Assembly: GCA_008360975.2 (NCBI GenBank)
Contig: CM039211.1
Span: forward strand, 3,212,767-3,276,766
Origin: Lichenostomus cassidix
Lineage: Eukaryota > Chordata > Aves > Passeriformes > Meliphagidae
DNA: 64,000 nt
Direction of reading: 5' to 3'
Made by a program: the position numbers and the translations under genes. Numbering within the stretch: the stretch's first letter is position 1; every line of letters starts with the position of its first letter. Positions 14,301-28,660 of this stretch are shown piece after piece. Under the pieces are notes generated by a model. The model was not told the DNA's origin. It searched no databases and saw only the letters and a list, made by a program, of their open reading frames with translations.

Positions 14301-17300
14301 GGACCTGATAAATAATATATTCCTTTATATATTTATATATTTTTATGCTGTTGGCAGATCATAAAATGTGGACTCTTTTTTTTTTTTTTTTTTGGTCCCT
14401 TAATATAAGGTATTCGAAACCAAGGCGACACCTAAACCCCATTAAAATGAAGAACTTTTATAGATATTTCTGAAATATAAAGTGAATAAACTCTGAACTG
14501 TTCCCTAAAACCTGATTCATCATTATGAAACAGAAAAGTGTGAGAATTTTTCCTCAATATTTTATTGATAGGCTTTCTTAATATAAGAGTAATTGTATTA
14601 AAAAAGGTATTTCCAATTCGTGTCTGATTTTTGGAGTAGATAAACAGAAAGCTCAGCATCTCAGAGGTGGTGAAAGTTTTGGGTTTTTTTAAATATATTT
14701 TGACAAAATATATTTATGATATTTATAATACCCTTTTATTTGGGACAGACTGAGAGGAAAATTCAGTCCATCAATGAGGAAATTTTTACCCACATAACTC
14801 TAGAATTTTAATTTAATTGCTCACCTAGACTATTTATCTTAGCTTTTATTTCATGTATCCTCTCAAATCAAATAAAGACCAAGAGTTCTGATAGCATCAA
14901 GTAAAACAAATAAACTCTCAATATTTAGGCTGCTCTTTGCCACAATTCTGGTAAAGTGGAAACACTAAAAACTTACACTGTTAATTTCCCAAGTCCAGCT
15001 CAGAGAGACTCAGTGGCCTCCATAATCTCTGTCACCTCCAGAAACTCTGACTCTGAAAATTCACTCTGAATTTTCATGTTATTTCAAACTTTTCCTTCAG
15101 CACAAAGGAATTTCTTTTTAATTACTATCAATTATTTTCAGCATTTCTTGTCTTGCAAAATGGATATTCCAACTATAATTGCAATTACTCTGATTTTCTT
15201 ATAGTTTTGTGACTCAATTAGAATAAAAACAAAAGTTATCTAACTGAACAGTCAGTTAAAAGAAACATTTTCAGGATTTGGGGGAGTTCAAGCAATACTG
15301 AAGGCTGAACATGAAATCTTTCTTTGGTCAGTTGTTAACAAAACAGTATGAAAAACTGGAAATTAAAATATTTACAATTTGGATTCTGTTCAGTCATTCT
15401 CCAACTACTGACAAAGCCAGAGACACTGGATATTCCTCACATTCTTCCCTTGAAATATGCAATACTTCAAAAATAGCAGGACTGGGACTTGATGAAAGTT
15501 TGAGTGACTTTCACACCAAGAAAAGACATCCCTAGTGGGAGCTCCCAGTAACTTGCTGAATTCCACTGCAAAACAGAAAGAAATTGAAAGCATTTTTCAA
15601 CATGTTTCCAGTCAAGGGTAAGTTTCTGTATACTTCAGAGTAGAGTAAGACTGCATTTGTCACTTGAGGTTCTGACAAGCTCTCTTAGAAGGGAAGTAAA
15701 GGGAATTTTTTCGAGTACATTTCAGCTGCTCTATCTGGAATAAGTTTAAATAATAAAGGCACAACCCTTCCTCTATATTTTTACCTTTCTCCTGTCCATG
15801 TAGGCATTGAATTGTGTGAAGGGATAATGGTATTTCATGAATGGACTCAGGGAGGAGATAAATTCTTTTCACCTGAATATTGGAAGGAACATGTTGTACA
15901 CCATGGTATTGATTATGGTGAGAAAAGTCAGGCATGCCACAATATTCCATAATCCTTTAAAGTCCTGGAGGGCAGAATCCATTCAACTCCTGCAGTGGAT
16001 GAAAAGAAATGTTGCTTAACTTTCAGCCACCTTTATAAAGCTGAAGAGAAGTAATACCACAGAAATTCAGTCTTCGTATTTTTCTGAAAGTATCTTGATT
16101 TTTTTTTTTTTTAAATTTGCTTCAGCGAAGGACCCAAGATATCACTGTGGCTTCTGTAGGGTGCAGTGCCCTTTTCCATGGCACTCCATCCTGACAGGAA
16201 TGTCCAGAAAGCACTTAAGGATCAACATTTCCTGTCCTGCCATGATTGCCCTGCTGAGGCTCCACCACCCCAACCTCTGCTGGCAATCACCACTCGTGTC
16301 AACCCAGGGCTGAATCAGGTTCAGTGCATCCAGAAGGCAAGGATCAGCAATTGAGCTCAGAATGAAAGGGACCAGCCAAGCTATTTCTCAACCCAGCTTT
16401 GTTCAGACTTCTGATGCTCCAACTCCCACAGGAGATGTGCTGAAACCCAGCTGAGGCATCAGCATAATTATGCTGTATAATGTTGTCTTTCATTTCTCAC
16501 CCAGAAGTGCAAATCAATGTTGCTGCAGAGCTGGAGTGATCTAAAACACGATTTCAGACAGCCAGGATTTCTCTTTAAATAAAGAACAGGTTACAGATAG
16601 GACCAGCACAGTCCCTCGGCTCTGGCAGCAATATTGAAACATGAGAGCAGAACTCTTTAATCTACCCAGTGGAAATACTTTTTTATCAAAAACTGCGAAA
16701 CAGAATCTGCCACATTTACATTAAACAGAAGCCTTACGTGAGGTAGAAAGATAATATCATGAGCAGCAGTAAGTGGGGTTTGTCTTTTGGGAGAAAGTAA
16801 AGCAGCCTATCTCACAATTCCTTGTATTATAAATAACTGTTCAACCTTGCCCATCACAGTTCTCTCGCACAGAATGAGACAGAAATTGCCATTTCATGTA
16901 TATTTCTTTTCCAAAATTTGTTCAGCGTCTTTTGGGATTAGGGCAGAATATTTACTTCTTTCACTGCCTTGAGCACCTTTTCCCATAATATTAATTCAAC
17001 AGCTTAGAGAATCAAGAAAGATCAGACACATCATTAATCCAAAGAGGTTTTCTTTTTGCCTTGCTCCTGACTAGGCTTTTGTAAGACCTCATAGAAAAAA
17101 TGAAAAGGAAAAGGGAAAAAAGGGTCCTATTACCTCTCCTCATCCCTTATCCTGAAAAATTTTACACAGACAGGATTAAGGCAGGTTTTTCGGGCCATGA
17201 ATAAAACTAATGGCCAAATACAGGGTTGAAAAGTTAGACTGAGATGTGCTTTAATATCAGCATAGGAGGGGTAGAGTGGAAGAAATTATCACCAAAATGA

Positions 17301-19949
17301 AATAAATTTATTTGTTTGGGTATTATGCCCTTTCTGCAGTATAAAATGGTGGGATAAAAACATGTTATCTAAGAAGAACAGTACATTTTAAACTTGTTGT
17401 TTCAGAAGAAGAATGAAACAAGGACATTTCTTGGTAACACAGAAGGTAGTGAGAGAAAGGATTTTTTTTTTAATTTAATTTTGACATCCAAGCTATTATT
17501 TTAAAAGCATGAAACAATATGGGTACAGCAGAACCTGGAAAAATGGGTATTTCTGAATGCTAAATTAGGATATTTTGACCAACTATAATGAAGAGAGTGA
17601 GGTTATCTGGCTAAAGCACTGATGTTCATTCCTCATCATATTAGGTTGCTAATTTCTGAAATATTTTTTAAATTATATCGGTTTTTAGCTTTCTTTGGCT
17701 TCCTTTCAGCAAAACAATATTCTAATACCATAAGATACATCCATAAGATCAACCATAGGCAATGATTTCTAAGTTCTGTGAAAAACAAGTTGTTGTGGAT
17801 ATTCTGTGTTCCTGCAGACTTGAAAGACTGATGCAGTCCTATTTTTTTTTTCTTTTTCTTTTTGTTCCAAGTAACATCATAAAATTTCTCATTTCCCATT
17901 TATTTAGAAAGGTAATCATATTTAACTATTGCTCTCCTTGTAATCATTACTTTAAGAACTAATACCAGCAGAAAATACAAAAATATTACATATGCATTTT
18001 CATTATCTTTTGCTGGTATTTGTATTATAATTTTGCAAGAAAAAAATAATTTTTGTCGTTTCACTTTTCCAAATCTCATGGATTCTGTTTTCAGTAATTT
18101 TTATAAAGAGCTCAGCAAACAAAGATTTGTATCTGTATCTGAATTAAAATATGATGAAACAATTCACTGAATACAAATCAGCATAATATTTAATGTGGTG
18201 AAGACTCACATTTCCTATAATTTGAGAAATAGAATACTTAACTTTTGTGTGAGAAACTACTGTTGATGGAATTAATTTTTACTAGCCATAAAAGAAAATA
18301 AATAAATTGCTGGTTTTAAAGCTTTTGCCTAATTTCAGCTCCTACATAACCCACCCAAGAATTCCTTCAGGTGGATCCACTGAGCCCATGAGACCCTCAG
18401 GAGTTTGTTTTGGAATACAAAATTGCTCTCAGAAATCACACACAGAAGTAAAAACTGAAAATTAAAAAATTTGAAAAGGGAACACCTTAAATTTTTTGTA
18501 AGACTAATTTTCCTTCCATGATTCTACTTTATGTTGCATTTAGTTCTGTAAATCTCAGCAAGCACATTGGCACATCCAATAATAATTCTGCACATTTGGG
18601 ATTAATTCTGTAAATGTTTACCTCAGCTAATTAGTCAGCCATCTACTGCAAATATATGAGACACTCTCAGGGAATTTATATACTGGAATACTAATTTTTT
18701 TTTTTTTAATATATATATTACTGGATTTACAACTCTATGACTGTGCTGTGGGTTGGTGCACCTTGTCATCAGCACTCTCATCTCAGAAGTCATTCCAGGG
18801 AAGATAATTTGATTTCTACCACAATGCAAATCCTAAAAGCAAGATTGCATTGTTTCACTCAGCACTCAGGTGTTCAGAAGTGACCTAATTCACCTCATCT
18901 TGTTCTGTGCAGGAATGCACACATTATATAGATTTTGAAGCAAAATTCTTCACATTAATATACCAGAATAATTAGTAGATGTCAATTATTACACCAGAAA
19001 ACTAACCTCTTGCCTTCCAATGTTAACATTAAAACAGCATCAAATGTAATCTAAAAATTAGTTTATTTTAAAGATGTTTTTAACAGAAGAAAAATATTTC
19101 AGTGGATAGAGGTGCTACTGGTTTTAAGACAAACCCTGAAATTTATAAGCAGAGTTCTTAAGGTGGATGAATCTGAGGGAAAAAGTTGAACATGATGTTT
19201 CAGAAAAAAAATATCTCAGAGCCATTTACCTTTATCTTTTTTGAGTTGTGAGTGGTAATTAGCTTCTGTAGGAATGCCAGATGCTAGAAACTTAATGCAA
19301 TTAAAAAAAAGTTTAAAAACTTCACTGCTTTTATTTTGCATGTCTTCACCACTGGTGTTGTAATCAGTAGATGAGAAATCAAAGCAACTGAAAGAAGCTG
19401 ACACTGTCAAATAAACATCCTTCAGGAACATTTTAAAACACAATATAAAATAGAGTCTGAGTATCAATTTAAAACAAAATTACCCCCAGAAACTAAAATT
19501 CCAGAGAAGACCTCCTAGGGTTTTTTGAGAGATGAAGAAAGTTTAATTTCTGGTGGAGCTGGATATAATCAAAGAAACTGCATAACAAAACCAGGTGAAT
19601 ACCTAGTTTGGATATATTAATTTGTAAATCCCATGTATTTTGTGTGTTGGTATTCCTAAGCAGATTTAAAGGATACTAGTTCTCCTTAAGACTATGGCAT
19701 TTACAGCTAAAACTGTAAATATTTGAATATATACGAAATATTTCCTGGAAGCCACTGAACACCACAACATTACATATTTTGATGTTTTGTTGAGATTTCA
19801 GGGTGTAAATGACTTGTTCATTAGAAATGGGATGAAACTGATGGAATATCTCAGCAAATACTAGGATTAGTAATAATTTTCACTTGTTTGGTTGATCTGT
19901 CTCTCTTGTGTACCTAGGCCAGGAAAACAAGGGGGATGTTACCATTCAC
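11351..19949. other. Intergenic desert
   Basis: AT-rich sequence with scattered T or A runs (14378-14394, 16101-16112, 18699-18709). I see no exon, tRNA or mobile element I can name. The part at 12330-12720 is listed separately as a possible conserved element. Confidence 0.55.
12330..12720. promoter_or_regulatory. Possible conserved non-coding element
   Basis: This stretch has few homopolymers and balanced sequence complexity. It contains TAATTAA-type homeodomain core sites, an E-box-like CAGGTG and TGACCTTT half-site-like words. Such texture is typical of vertebrate conserved non-coding elements, but single-sequence inspection cannot show conservation. This is inference only. Confidence 0.18.
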
Positions 19950-20409
19950 AAAAAAAACCCAAAAAAAACCCATAAAACAAAAGACAAACAAAAAAAAACT
20001 AAAAAAACAACCAAGAAACAAAATCTAAAACCAAACCAAACAAAACCAAACCAAAAAACACAAACCAAACAAAACAAAAAACCAAACAAAATGAGCAAAA
20101 ACCATGAAAAAACACAAAAAAACCAACCAAAACCCAAAAAAACCCAACCAAACAAAAACCAAAATATCCAAACAAACAAAAGAGACCCCACCAACACAAA
20201 CAACCAAAAAAACGCCCCAAAAAACCCCAAAACAAAAAAAACACACCCAAAAATAAAACAAAAAATCCCCAAAACCAAAAAACACAAAACCCAAACAAAA
20301 AAAAGTCAAAAAACAAGAAAAACCCACCAAAACACAAAAACAAAACACAAAAACACCCCCAAAAAACAACAAAGAAAAAGAAAAAAAACCCAAAAAAACA
20401 AAACACAAA
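19950..20409. repeat. A/C-only low-complexity tract
   Basis: About 460 bases made almost entirely of A and C on the plus strand, in irregular AAAACC, CAAAA and AAACCC words with rare G or T. It yields a 197-codon lysine/asparagine/threonine-rich frame on plus and phenylalanine/glycine/leucine-rich frames on minus. These are by-products of the composition. No fixed period is visible. Confidence 0.93.
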
Positions 20410-22055
20410 TAAAGAAAATCTCTTCACTGCATTTTTTCCAAATTTTCTTTCATTTTGCCAGTTTGGAAGATGTAAAATTTGGAAGAAAAGACATCATTTA
20501 AGGCCAGGCAAATAAAATTACAATTAATCTTAGCACAATGAGTGTTATGACATATAAATACATTTGACTAGTGACTTGAATGCTGACTTCAGCCTCACAC
20601 AGGTCCAGAAAGACCTCTATTTTTACTTCCAGTGAAACAGAAATATCTAGTTTACTAAATATTTATTTAAGTTATAAAATTTAAATCAAAATTTACTTAT
20701 TGGAGAGTATGAAAAATAAAGATGACTGAAGGAATGAGGCTGTAAGATAATTTTCTTTACCTTAGAGAAGTTCCCTAGATAAAGCAAACTAAAGGAAGCC
20801 TTTTAAACTGAATGTTGATTTTTTTTTTTTAATTGTTGTGAAAAGCTCGAGTTGTTCACAATCTTCTTGGTGTCAAATGGGAGGAAAAAAAAATACACAT
20901 ATTTCTGCAGCTTATAATAACCACTGTACTGTCATCTTAGAAACAAGAGTAATGTGAAATTTCCTGAAACTGAAAACTACTGAAATGCAAAAAATCAGAA
21001 AGGTTTTCCCAGTAAACACAAACTAATCTTGGGTAGGATTGCAGCCATACTCCCTGCAAAATCATCTTAGCATATTTTCCAATTCAATATTTTTCTTTGA
21101 CAAGGCACTTTGCACTCTCTTCTTATATTGTCTTTATCACAAGTCTGCTACAATACAGAGATGAAACTAACTTTATTTGGTCATGCAGAGTGGAAAAATA
21201 TTATAGTAGATTTAACTTTGCTTATTTCTTGCAGCACAGGCTGCAGTTTTACAAAAATGAGAATAATGCTCTACAAAAGTGTTCCAAAATGTCTCATAAT
21301 TACCTGCTGAATGAAGCATGGAGTGACTCTACCTAAATTAATCTGCATATAAAACAAAAGGCTGCACGTTGTTGTTACTGAAATAAAGGTGAAGGTTATT
21401 ATAGATCTGCTCTAATTGATATTAAATTACCCATGATTTCAGTTTTGAGGATCAGAACTAAAAGCCATTGTGGAAACAACCTCTTTGGCTTTTCCTCCAC
21501 CCAACTCTCCATCTTAGCAAGAATTGGTATAAATAATTAATTGGAAATACCTGATTCTCACTGATAGATGAAAACACCTCTAAACTCCGCTGTGCTCAAA
21601 TTCCCTACCGCATGCAAATTTTAAAATTAAGTTGTCTTTTATCAACATTTCCTCCTTTAAACTTCCAACATGACTCAGTCTAACGCACAAAGGAGAGGAG
21701 CCTTAAATTAAGTCCAGAGGCTTAGCCCTTCTGAGGCAATTTCAGACTGGCTTATCCTTCATATCCGTTCAATTAACCTCGCGGAGCTCTGGAACACAAG
21801 TCAGCCTGATGGGTGTCATTTGAATTGAGCAAATGCCATCTCCCTGTCAAAGTATTGACTCACATCAGCCATGCCAAGCCGAGAGCAGGGCTTTCAGTCA
21901 GATGGACAAACTGAGCTAATTGTTGGTATTTCACAAACCTTACCTCACTGGCTGTGCAATGCTTGACGTTTGACAAGCTCTTCGCCTGGAGCTGCAGCTC
22001 AACATGGTCAAAGTTGGGTGAAAAATAGGTGTTTCGGTGCCTGTGAATGTTTTTT
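20410..22055. other. Intergenic, no gene seen
   Basis: AT-rich sequence with short random frames. The part at 21540-21900 is more balanced and is listed separately. Confidence 0.55.
21540..21900. promoter_or_regulatory. Possible conserved non-coding element
   Basis: This is a balanced-complexity stretch with a perfect POU octamer ATGCAAAT near 21614, an AP-1 site TGACTCA near 21671, and further TTAATT/ATTAA words. The density of recognisable core sites is suggestive, but no conservation data are available. Confidence 0.18.
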
Positions 22056-22140
22056 GGGCACCTTGATGTGCTGCCCAGGTTGCCCAGTGAAGTTGTGGTT
22101 GCCTCATTCCTGGAGGTGTCCAAGGCCAGGTTGGATGGGA
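22056..22140 (+). mobile_element. CR1 LINE fragment, internal
   Basis: The segment 'gctgcccaggttgcccagtgaagttgtgg' followed by 'ctggaggtgtccaaggccaggttggatggg' matches the avian CR1 3' region in sense orientation. The copy stops before the CR1 terminal octamers, so the 3' end was lost after insertion. It is short and diverged. Confidence 0.75.
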
Positions 22141-25100
22141 GAAAATCAATTTTATCTCCACTGTGCACCATTTCACCTGAAACCAAATGAGGGCTTTGCA
22201 GCAAAAGTTGGGCAAAACCCTTTGCAATTTTTTCAATGCCAGAATCTGATATTTCTTACCTACTCTTTATAAACTAAAAGGTGATTCAATATTATCTTTC
22301 AGGGTCACCTTTTTGCAAACACGTCTGTGATAATCCAGAGTGACTTTGGACACACTGAAAATCCATTATAAAGCTCACATTTAGCCCAAGGGGACCAGAA
22401 TTTCGTGTTTTCTCTTTCATCCCTTCAGGTTCTGGAAAGGATACATAATTTTATTGGTATCTCAACAACTCTTGTGTCTGAAAAATCTCAGGATTCGCTA
22501 GTTTTTGGGAGTTTTTTAATAGGTTATTTGGACTACTGGAGACCTTTGAGGTTTATCAGACTGGCCAGCCAAGCTGAGGAGAAAGGAATTATCTGTTACT
22601 TTGGTATCCCTTCATTTGTAATATTAAAGTTTTAAAAAAACAGAAAGTTTTAGTAAAAATCCATCAGTTGTTAATTCAGGCAGAGAAGTCACAGTGTTGC
22701 CGTTAAATTTACTGTTAATAATGACATTTAGTGTATTCGGTATCAGCAACAATAATAATTCTGGTGAAAGATGCTTGAATAAAGAAAAAATGAATATCTA
22801 TTTTACTGTAAAATTTAAACTGTCTTAAACCACTTCTATTTTCATGTGTCTTTCCAAGAGATTGAAGGAGTTGAAATTTATGTAAAGATGAAAGAAAACA
22901 ATATCAATTTCACGTTGAAACTTCAGAAAACTTGAACTGCATATCCAGAGCTGTTCTATACACCTTTGTGATGGAAAGTCAGCAATGAAAACTAAAGAAG
23001 TCTCAAAACTAAGGAAAAAAATCCCAACACACTGTGGCTCATCATTCAAGGAAATGCTATCCCAAATAAAAATCTGGGAATATTTTATTCCCAGCAAAAC
23101 AGTTTTTCCTGGGAATTACAGATAAAGCTCTGGATATTGCAACTAAATTTTAGAAAGATGGTGATAGGTTGTGGTTTTTTTTTTTTTTTGTTTTCTCAAA
23201 ATGTCAGACAATTTTGACATTGCAGCTGACTGCATGTTTCACTGTAATTTAACAGGTAAGAAAAATCTGAGCTTGTGAAAGGTTTTCCGTATCCAGACTT
23301 ATAGAATTTTAGTGTCCAGCAACTTGAAGAACTTAGCTTAAACTTCAATAAGATTGACAATATTGATTGAAAACCTATATAATAACACTGATAGGTTTTT
23401 ATTAGCTTATTATTGGTATTTTGACTTGAAAGCACATTTGCAATGATCATGCTTAGTAAAGAACCTTAGAGCATCAAGATATTTCAAAATCTTAATTTTT
23501 TTTATATTATATTTATAAACTATTATCTGTTAAAAAGAAATAAATACAGAGCAAATTCTGTTTATTGACAGGAAAAGTACTGAGATTAATTGAGGGTTAA
23601 TATCTTTAACTGACCTGAAAATCAATTTATTTGGCTTTATATTACCTTAACATGCAGGAATTTAATTTGCACTTCTTTCCACTGGAATGCAAAATGTTAA
23701 TCTCCTTCACTCCTTCTGATTTTAGAAATACCAGCACACAATGCCTGTGAGAACAGGACAGCACCAGAAAAGCCCTTTTGTTTCAAACTGTCATTAATTA
23801 ATCTGCAGAGTAAATGAGGGGTCATTTACAAGCAGAGAGATTAATAAGTTTTGTGCCCTGTCTTTACAGAAGCAGAGCAGAAATCCCTGAAGAGATTTCC
23901 TGTTAGCACGCAGTGCTCCACCTGTGTAAACAGGCAAACAGAGCTCCAGAGCCTGGCATTTAATTATAAAAAACAAACAGGATGATTCACGCCCAGGGAG
24001 TGAAAAATAAAAAAAATGCATATTTAAACAGCGAGAACTTGCTTCAAAGTGAGATACAAACCCTAACATTAGGAACGGTTGGTTCACAGGCATTTTAATC
24101 CCTAATATTGTTGATTTCCAGCCCATTTAGAACCAAGGGACAGGTGCCAGGATTGTCAAGAGCAAGGATCACTGTCTGGGCTTTGTCACCAGTCCCAGTG
24201 CTGGGTAAATAAGCCACGCTGAGAGCAGAGCAAACAGATTTGTGACTGCAAACTCTCTTTCCGTGCCAACTTTGCTTCCTTTACACATTCCCAGTAATTA
24301 AAATCCATACTGATAGCATTGCTTGATCACGCAAATCAGTCCATATTTTGGTTTTATCCATGTTTTACTTCATATGCCTCATTTTTCACCATCCCCTTCT
24401 ATTGCTTTCTTCTTTTTGTCCCCGCTGTGAATCTCAGTTTTTGGAAACTTGGCTTTCAAGCAGTGATGAGACCACACAGGATTCCCTGGGAGAGCCACAC
24501 ATTATTAATTAAACAAGATTCCTGACCATAACCTGAGGCAATAACTATGTCTGGGTGTTTGCAATCATGGTTTGCAAACCAAATTTTTAAAGGAAAAGCT
24601 GGCATTGGAGCTGATAAACAGAATATTGATAAGGAGAATGGGTGGTGGAAATTCTCTCCACAGAGACAGATGGAGATTTGGGCTCTCCAAACAAGGCTTG
24701 TGGTGCTGGTTGGGTTCTGTGCATGAGGCTGACCCATCACAGGAGCCTTTCAGTGAGAGTGAAAGCAAAACCAATTCAGGATCTCTGCTGGAAATTGAAT
24801 ATTTCATGAAAACTCTTCCCATAACCTCACTGGAGATTCCTCCTGCAGCTGAGATCTGAGCAAGAACAGACAGGGATGAAATAACACTCTGGATGGAAAT
24901 GAAAGATTGGATTTTGTAAACACTTTTTTCATTTAATTTAATTTTTTTGTAAAAAAAAAAAGATAGGAAAGAGAAATATTAGAACATGAGCAAAAGAGCA
25001 ACGAAGGCCAAATTTTGAGAGGTGACTGCTAATTTTATACTTTCAGAAAAGTCTTTTTCTACTTGCTTCAGTGTTTCTGTACTTTCACAACTGAACTACT

Positions 25101-28100
25101 TTACTTATTTGTTTGCCTGATGGATTCTTCTCCAAAGAGAAGCTATTAGAAAATCAATAGAAAATTTTTGGCTGCGTGAAGGATTTGCGTAACTGTAGAA
25201 AACTACAAAATATAAGGTAATGGAAAAACCAAATAGCAGGTTCCTAACAATAAAATTAGATTAATAGTTCCCATATCTGCAGTGCAGCATTTTACAACAC
25301 AATAACCATAATTTTATTACAAAAGTAAAGAAAAGTAAGGGTATAAAGTTTCCAAGTAAGATTTAAATTAACATCCTTGCATCAAATGGGAAAGAGGATC
25401 ACAGCGTGTCGAAACTTCTGACATCAATTTGTTATTTTTGACTCAACTGATTTCTCAGTGCATTCTATCCTTACTTTTACCTCCTGTTCCCTTTGAAGGT
25501 AAAGGGTTGGGTGTAAAAAAGTGTTCTTCTCTGAACTTTGATTCCTTTGAAAAGGGGGAGAATGAAGATCCCATAATACGATAAAACATTTTGCTTCTAT
25601 TCAAATTATTTGCTCCATCCCCCAAAATAAACCTCCTGTGCATACCAGAAAGGGCATAATCCAAAAACCACACTTCTCTAGCTACTTAATACCAAAATTC
25701 TACAATCCCATAATTTCTCAGTGTTTAGAAAGAGGACAGTTTTGGCTGTTGAAGGCTCCTGAAGGGAGGCAGTTTAGTGTCATTTTGGGTTAAAGAGATT
25801 CGTCCTGTTTGTTTAAGGAAAGTATTGTGGAGTCTTGTTGACAGCTTTTGTCAAACCAGAGAAGCCATTCCACACTCTAAATGCTTTGTTTCGCAGAGAG
25901 GATGCAAACTTCCAAAGAAAATATGAGGAAAAGCTTGTGGAAAAAGCATATGTACGTCTGGATGGTGTTTTAGGAAGAGAGCATTCGAGATCATGAGGAT
26001 GGATGGGCAGTTTTGGGAAATAACATTGTTTGTTTGTTGTTTCGCAAAAATACAAAAGTTTGTACACAACTTCTGAATTCCTTGGAAGGCAAGCTTTCAG
26101 ACTATCTATCTCTCACAGAGCAAAATCTATTTTTGCAATTTCAGAACGTGTCTACAATTTTTATTGTTTTCTGGTTTCACCCTTCCCTTGGAAAACGACA
26201 GTGAGGGAGGAAAAAACCCTCACCAGAGCCTTCTGCTTCCTTGTGGAGGGAATTGATTGTCCTGGCAGTGCCTGATTGCTGCTTTTCTCTAGTTCCTCTC
26301 CCCATCCTGTGTGTGAGTCCTGAGTAAATTGTGAGTTGAATAAATAAAACCACAAAAATTGGATTAAAAACTTGATATTTGAGGATAATCACTCTCCATT
26401 TAATGGTATTTCTAATATTGTCTGGGTCAAAGAGAGTAAACCAGGTAATTTATATCTAAACCACACATTTTTTGTGCACAGTAACTGAAATATACTACAT
26501 TTAGCCTTAATTTCAATATTACCCCCAAAGTATAAAAAAAATTGTTATCATTTTATTAGTAGCTGTTTAAAATATGGATATTGAAAGTATAGGCAGACAT
26601 GCTATTCTTCTTGCTCATTTTTCTGCTCATTCAAATGGAGATGTTGCAGCAGCACTTTGGAGATGCTAAGGAGGAAAATTTAGAGAAGTCTTGTACCATT
26701 TTTCACAGTGTCACTGCAAAATTTCAAGATTTGTCTGTGGATGACACTTTGTCAAAACCATACTTTCTAATATGCTATTAAATTAATCCCTTTTTTTGCT
26801 GTAATTTTAAAGATAATGCATTCAGGGATAATTATCTTTTATTAGATAAGATACAAATATATCCACAAAAATGGTTACAACAACCTCCATGCTGCTGTTC
26901 ATTTTTTAGGTATTAAACTGCAGTTTCTAATCAACCTTGACTTGGATGAAATACTTTTTGGGCAACACCCACTATTCTAACCCCTGTGGTGTAATTATAG
27001 CTGAGCAACTGTGCAGCCATATCTGCAATAAAGCTTTTGTCCTTGTCTGGAAAAAGAACTGGGAAAATGGAAAACTGTCTTGATCTTTCAGGTGATTTTA
27101 TTCTGTTAAATTTATCTGGCAAAGGTACTCTCTGAGGCAGCACTGAAGGAGGATGAGATCTTTATTGCAATGCTGACATCCTTCTGGTTAAGATTCTTAC
27201 TCAGTCATAAGTTTAGAAACTGAAATTATGGCTTAATGTGATACCTAAAGCATTGTAAAGACACATATTTTTCCAACACCTTGAGTATTTCTTCTATTTT
27301 TCCTTCCCTTACTGACTGTATAAGAGGATGATGTGAAGATATGAAGTTATGCATCCTCTGTGATCTCAGCACGACTGATAAAAGCCACACTCAGATCATT
27401 CCTACAACACCTGTATGTGCAAAATGCTGTAACTTTTTAATGAGCCTCTGTCTGCTCAAGGATGGAGTTGTAACTGGGCAAGTGTGACCTGAAAATTTAA
27501 AGCCCTTTTTTGCTTGCATGCAGGCAAATGTGCTTTATCTTCAGATTTCACCCCTCAAATCCTAATTTCAGATAGTTGAGTATTTGTATTTCTGTGTTTT
27601 CACATCTATCCCTGACGACATGGCTGGTTAGCAACCTTTCTATTCTACTTGCAGCTCCAATGTTTTCCTGCTGCATGCCCAGATGTGATGATAACTGCTG
27701 TGATGAATTGCATTGTAAAAGTTTTCGTGGTTTTTAACAGTTGCTGAAGCTGTTCTGATTCTTCACCTTTATCTAAGCAGCACTTCTTGAGCTCACAAGT
27801 GATTTTTATCAAAGGTACACAACAACATCCGGAGTGATCATCTGGAAATGAAGCCATGAAAAGAAGAAATTGTCTTTTCCAGTTTCTGTGATCTCAATCT
27901 GCACACACAAGCCTGGGATAAAGCATTTTATTTTATTGTGCTTCAACATGACCTTTGTAAATAAACAGCATTTAATAGCATCCAATTCATAGTTAGAACT
28001 AGACACAAATAACAAGGCAAAGTCCTAGAAAAAATATTTGCTTCCTAAATGTTTTAAATACTCTCCTACCATCCCAGAAATGTGCAGAAAACTGGATCCA

Positions 28101-28660
28101 CTAGCTCACCTGAGAGTGCAGCTGAATAAATTCAATTCTGCATCCATTCCTGGTCAAACAGGGTTCTTTTGCCTTTGGGGTTTGAGGGTTTTTGGTTACA
28201 GAGTAAGAAAACAGCATTTTAACTGTGTGTGATTTAGCCAGAGGAATGCAACTCACCTCAATCTACTTTTATATCCTTTAAACTTCACTGAAGCTTTGTG
28301 TCCTTTTGTGAATTCAATTGCCTGTGTGAAGCACCTGAGTGATTTTCAGCCAGAGATGAGTGCCCAGCTGGGGTGATCCCCAAATTTGCACTAATTCAGC
28401 TTCACTGCACCCAAAAACTTCAGCAGAATTGAATGGAAAGAGAGATTAGCTGACAACAATATCCCAGTGGAGCTTGTGGTTATCAACACATCACATAAAA
28501 ATTATTACATGTGATAATATTGCATGTTGTAGTGCTGATCCCATATTTGGCATTTGCCTGCAGTAACTGCTAAACTGTATAGCACTGAAAAAAACTTGGG
28601 AGATATCTGATTTCAGATTCTACTCAGAGAAGACTTCTGAAAATAATGAGGAGTTATCCC
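22141..28660. other. Intergenic desert
   Basis: AT-rich sequence with only short frames. It includes a T run at 23177-23190 and an AATAAATAAAA word at 26338-26348 that ends a slightly GC-richer stretch (26165-26348). I could not tie that stretch to any named element. No exon is supported. Confidence 0.5.

Noticed and set aside
19908..20501. 197-codon plus-strand frame rich in K, N, T, P and Q
   Set aside because: It lies on the A/C-only tract. The composition excludes stop codons and no domain is present.
26165..26348. Slightly GC-rich segment ending in AATAAATAAAA, possible LTR or retrocopied 3' end
   Set aside because: No second copy, repeat family match, target duplication or coding sequence found by eye.
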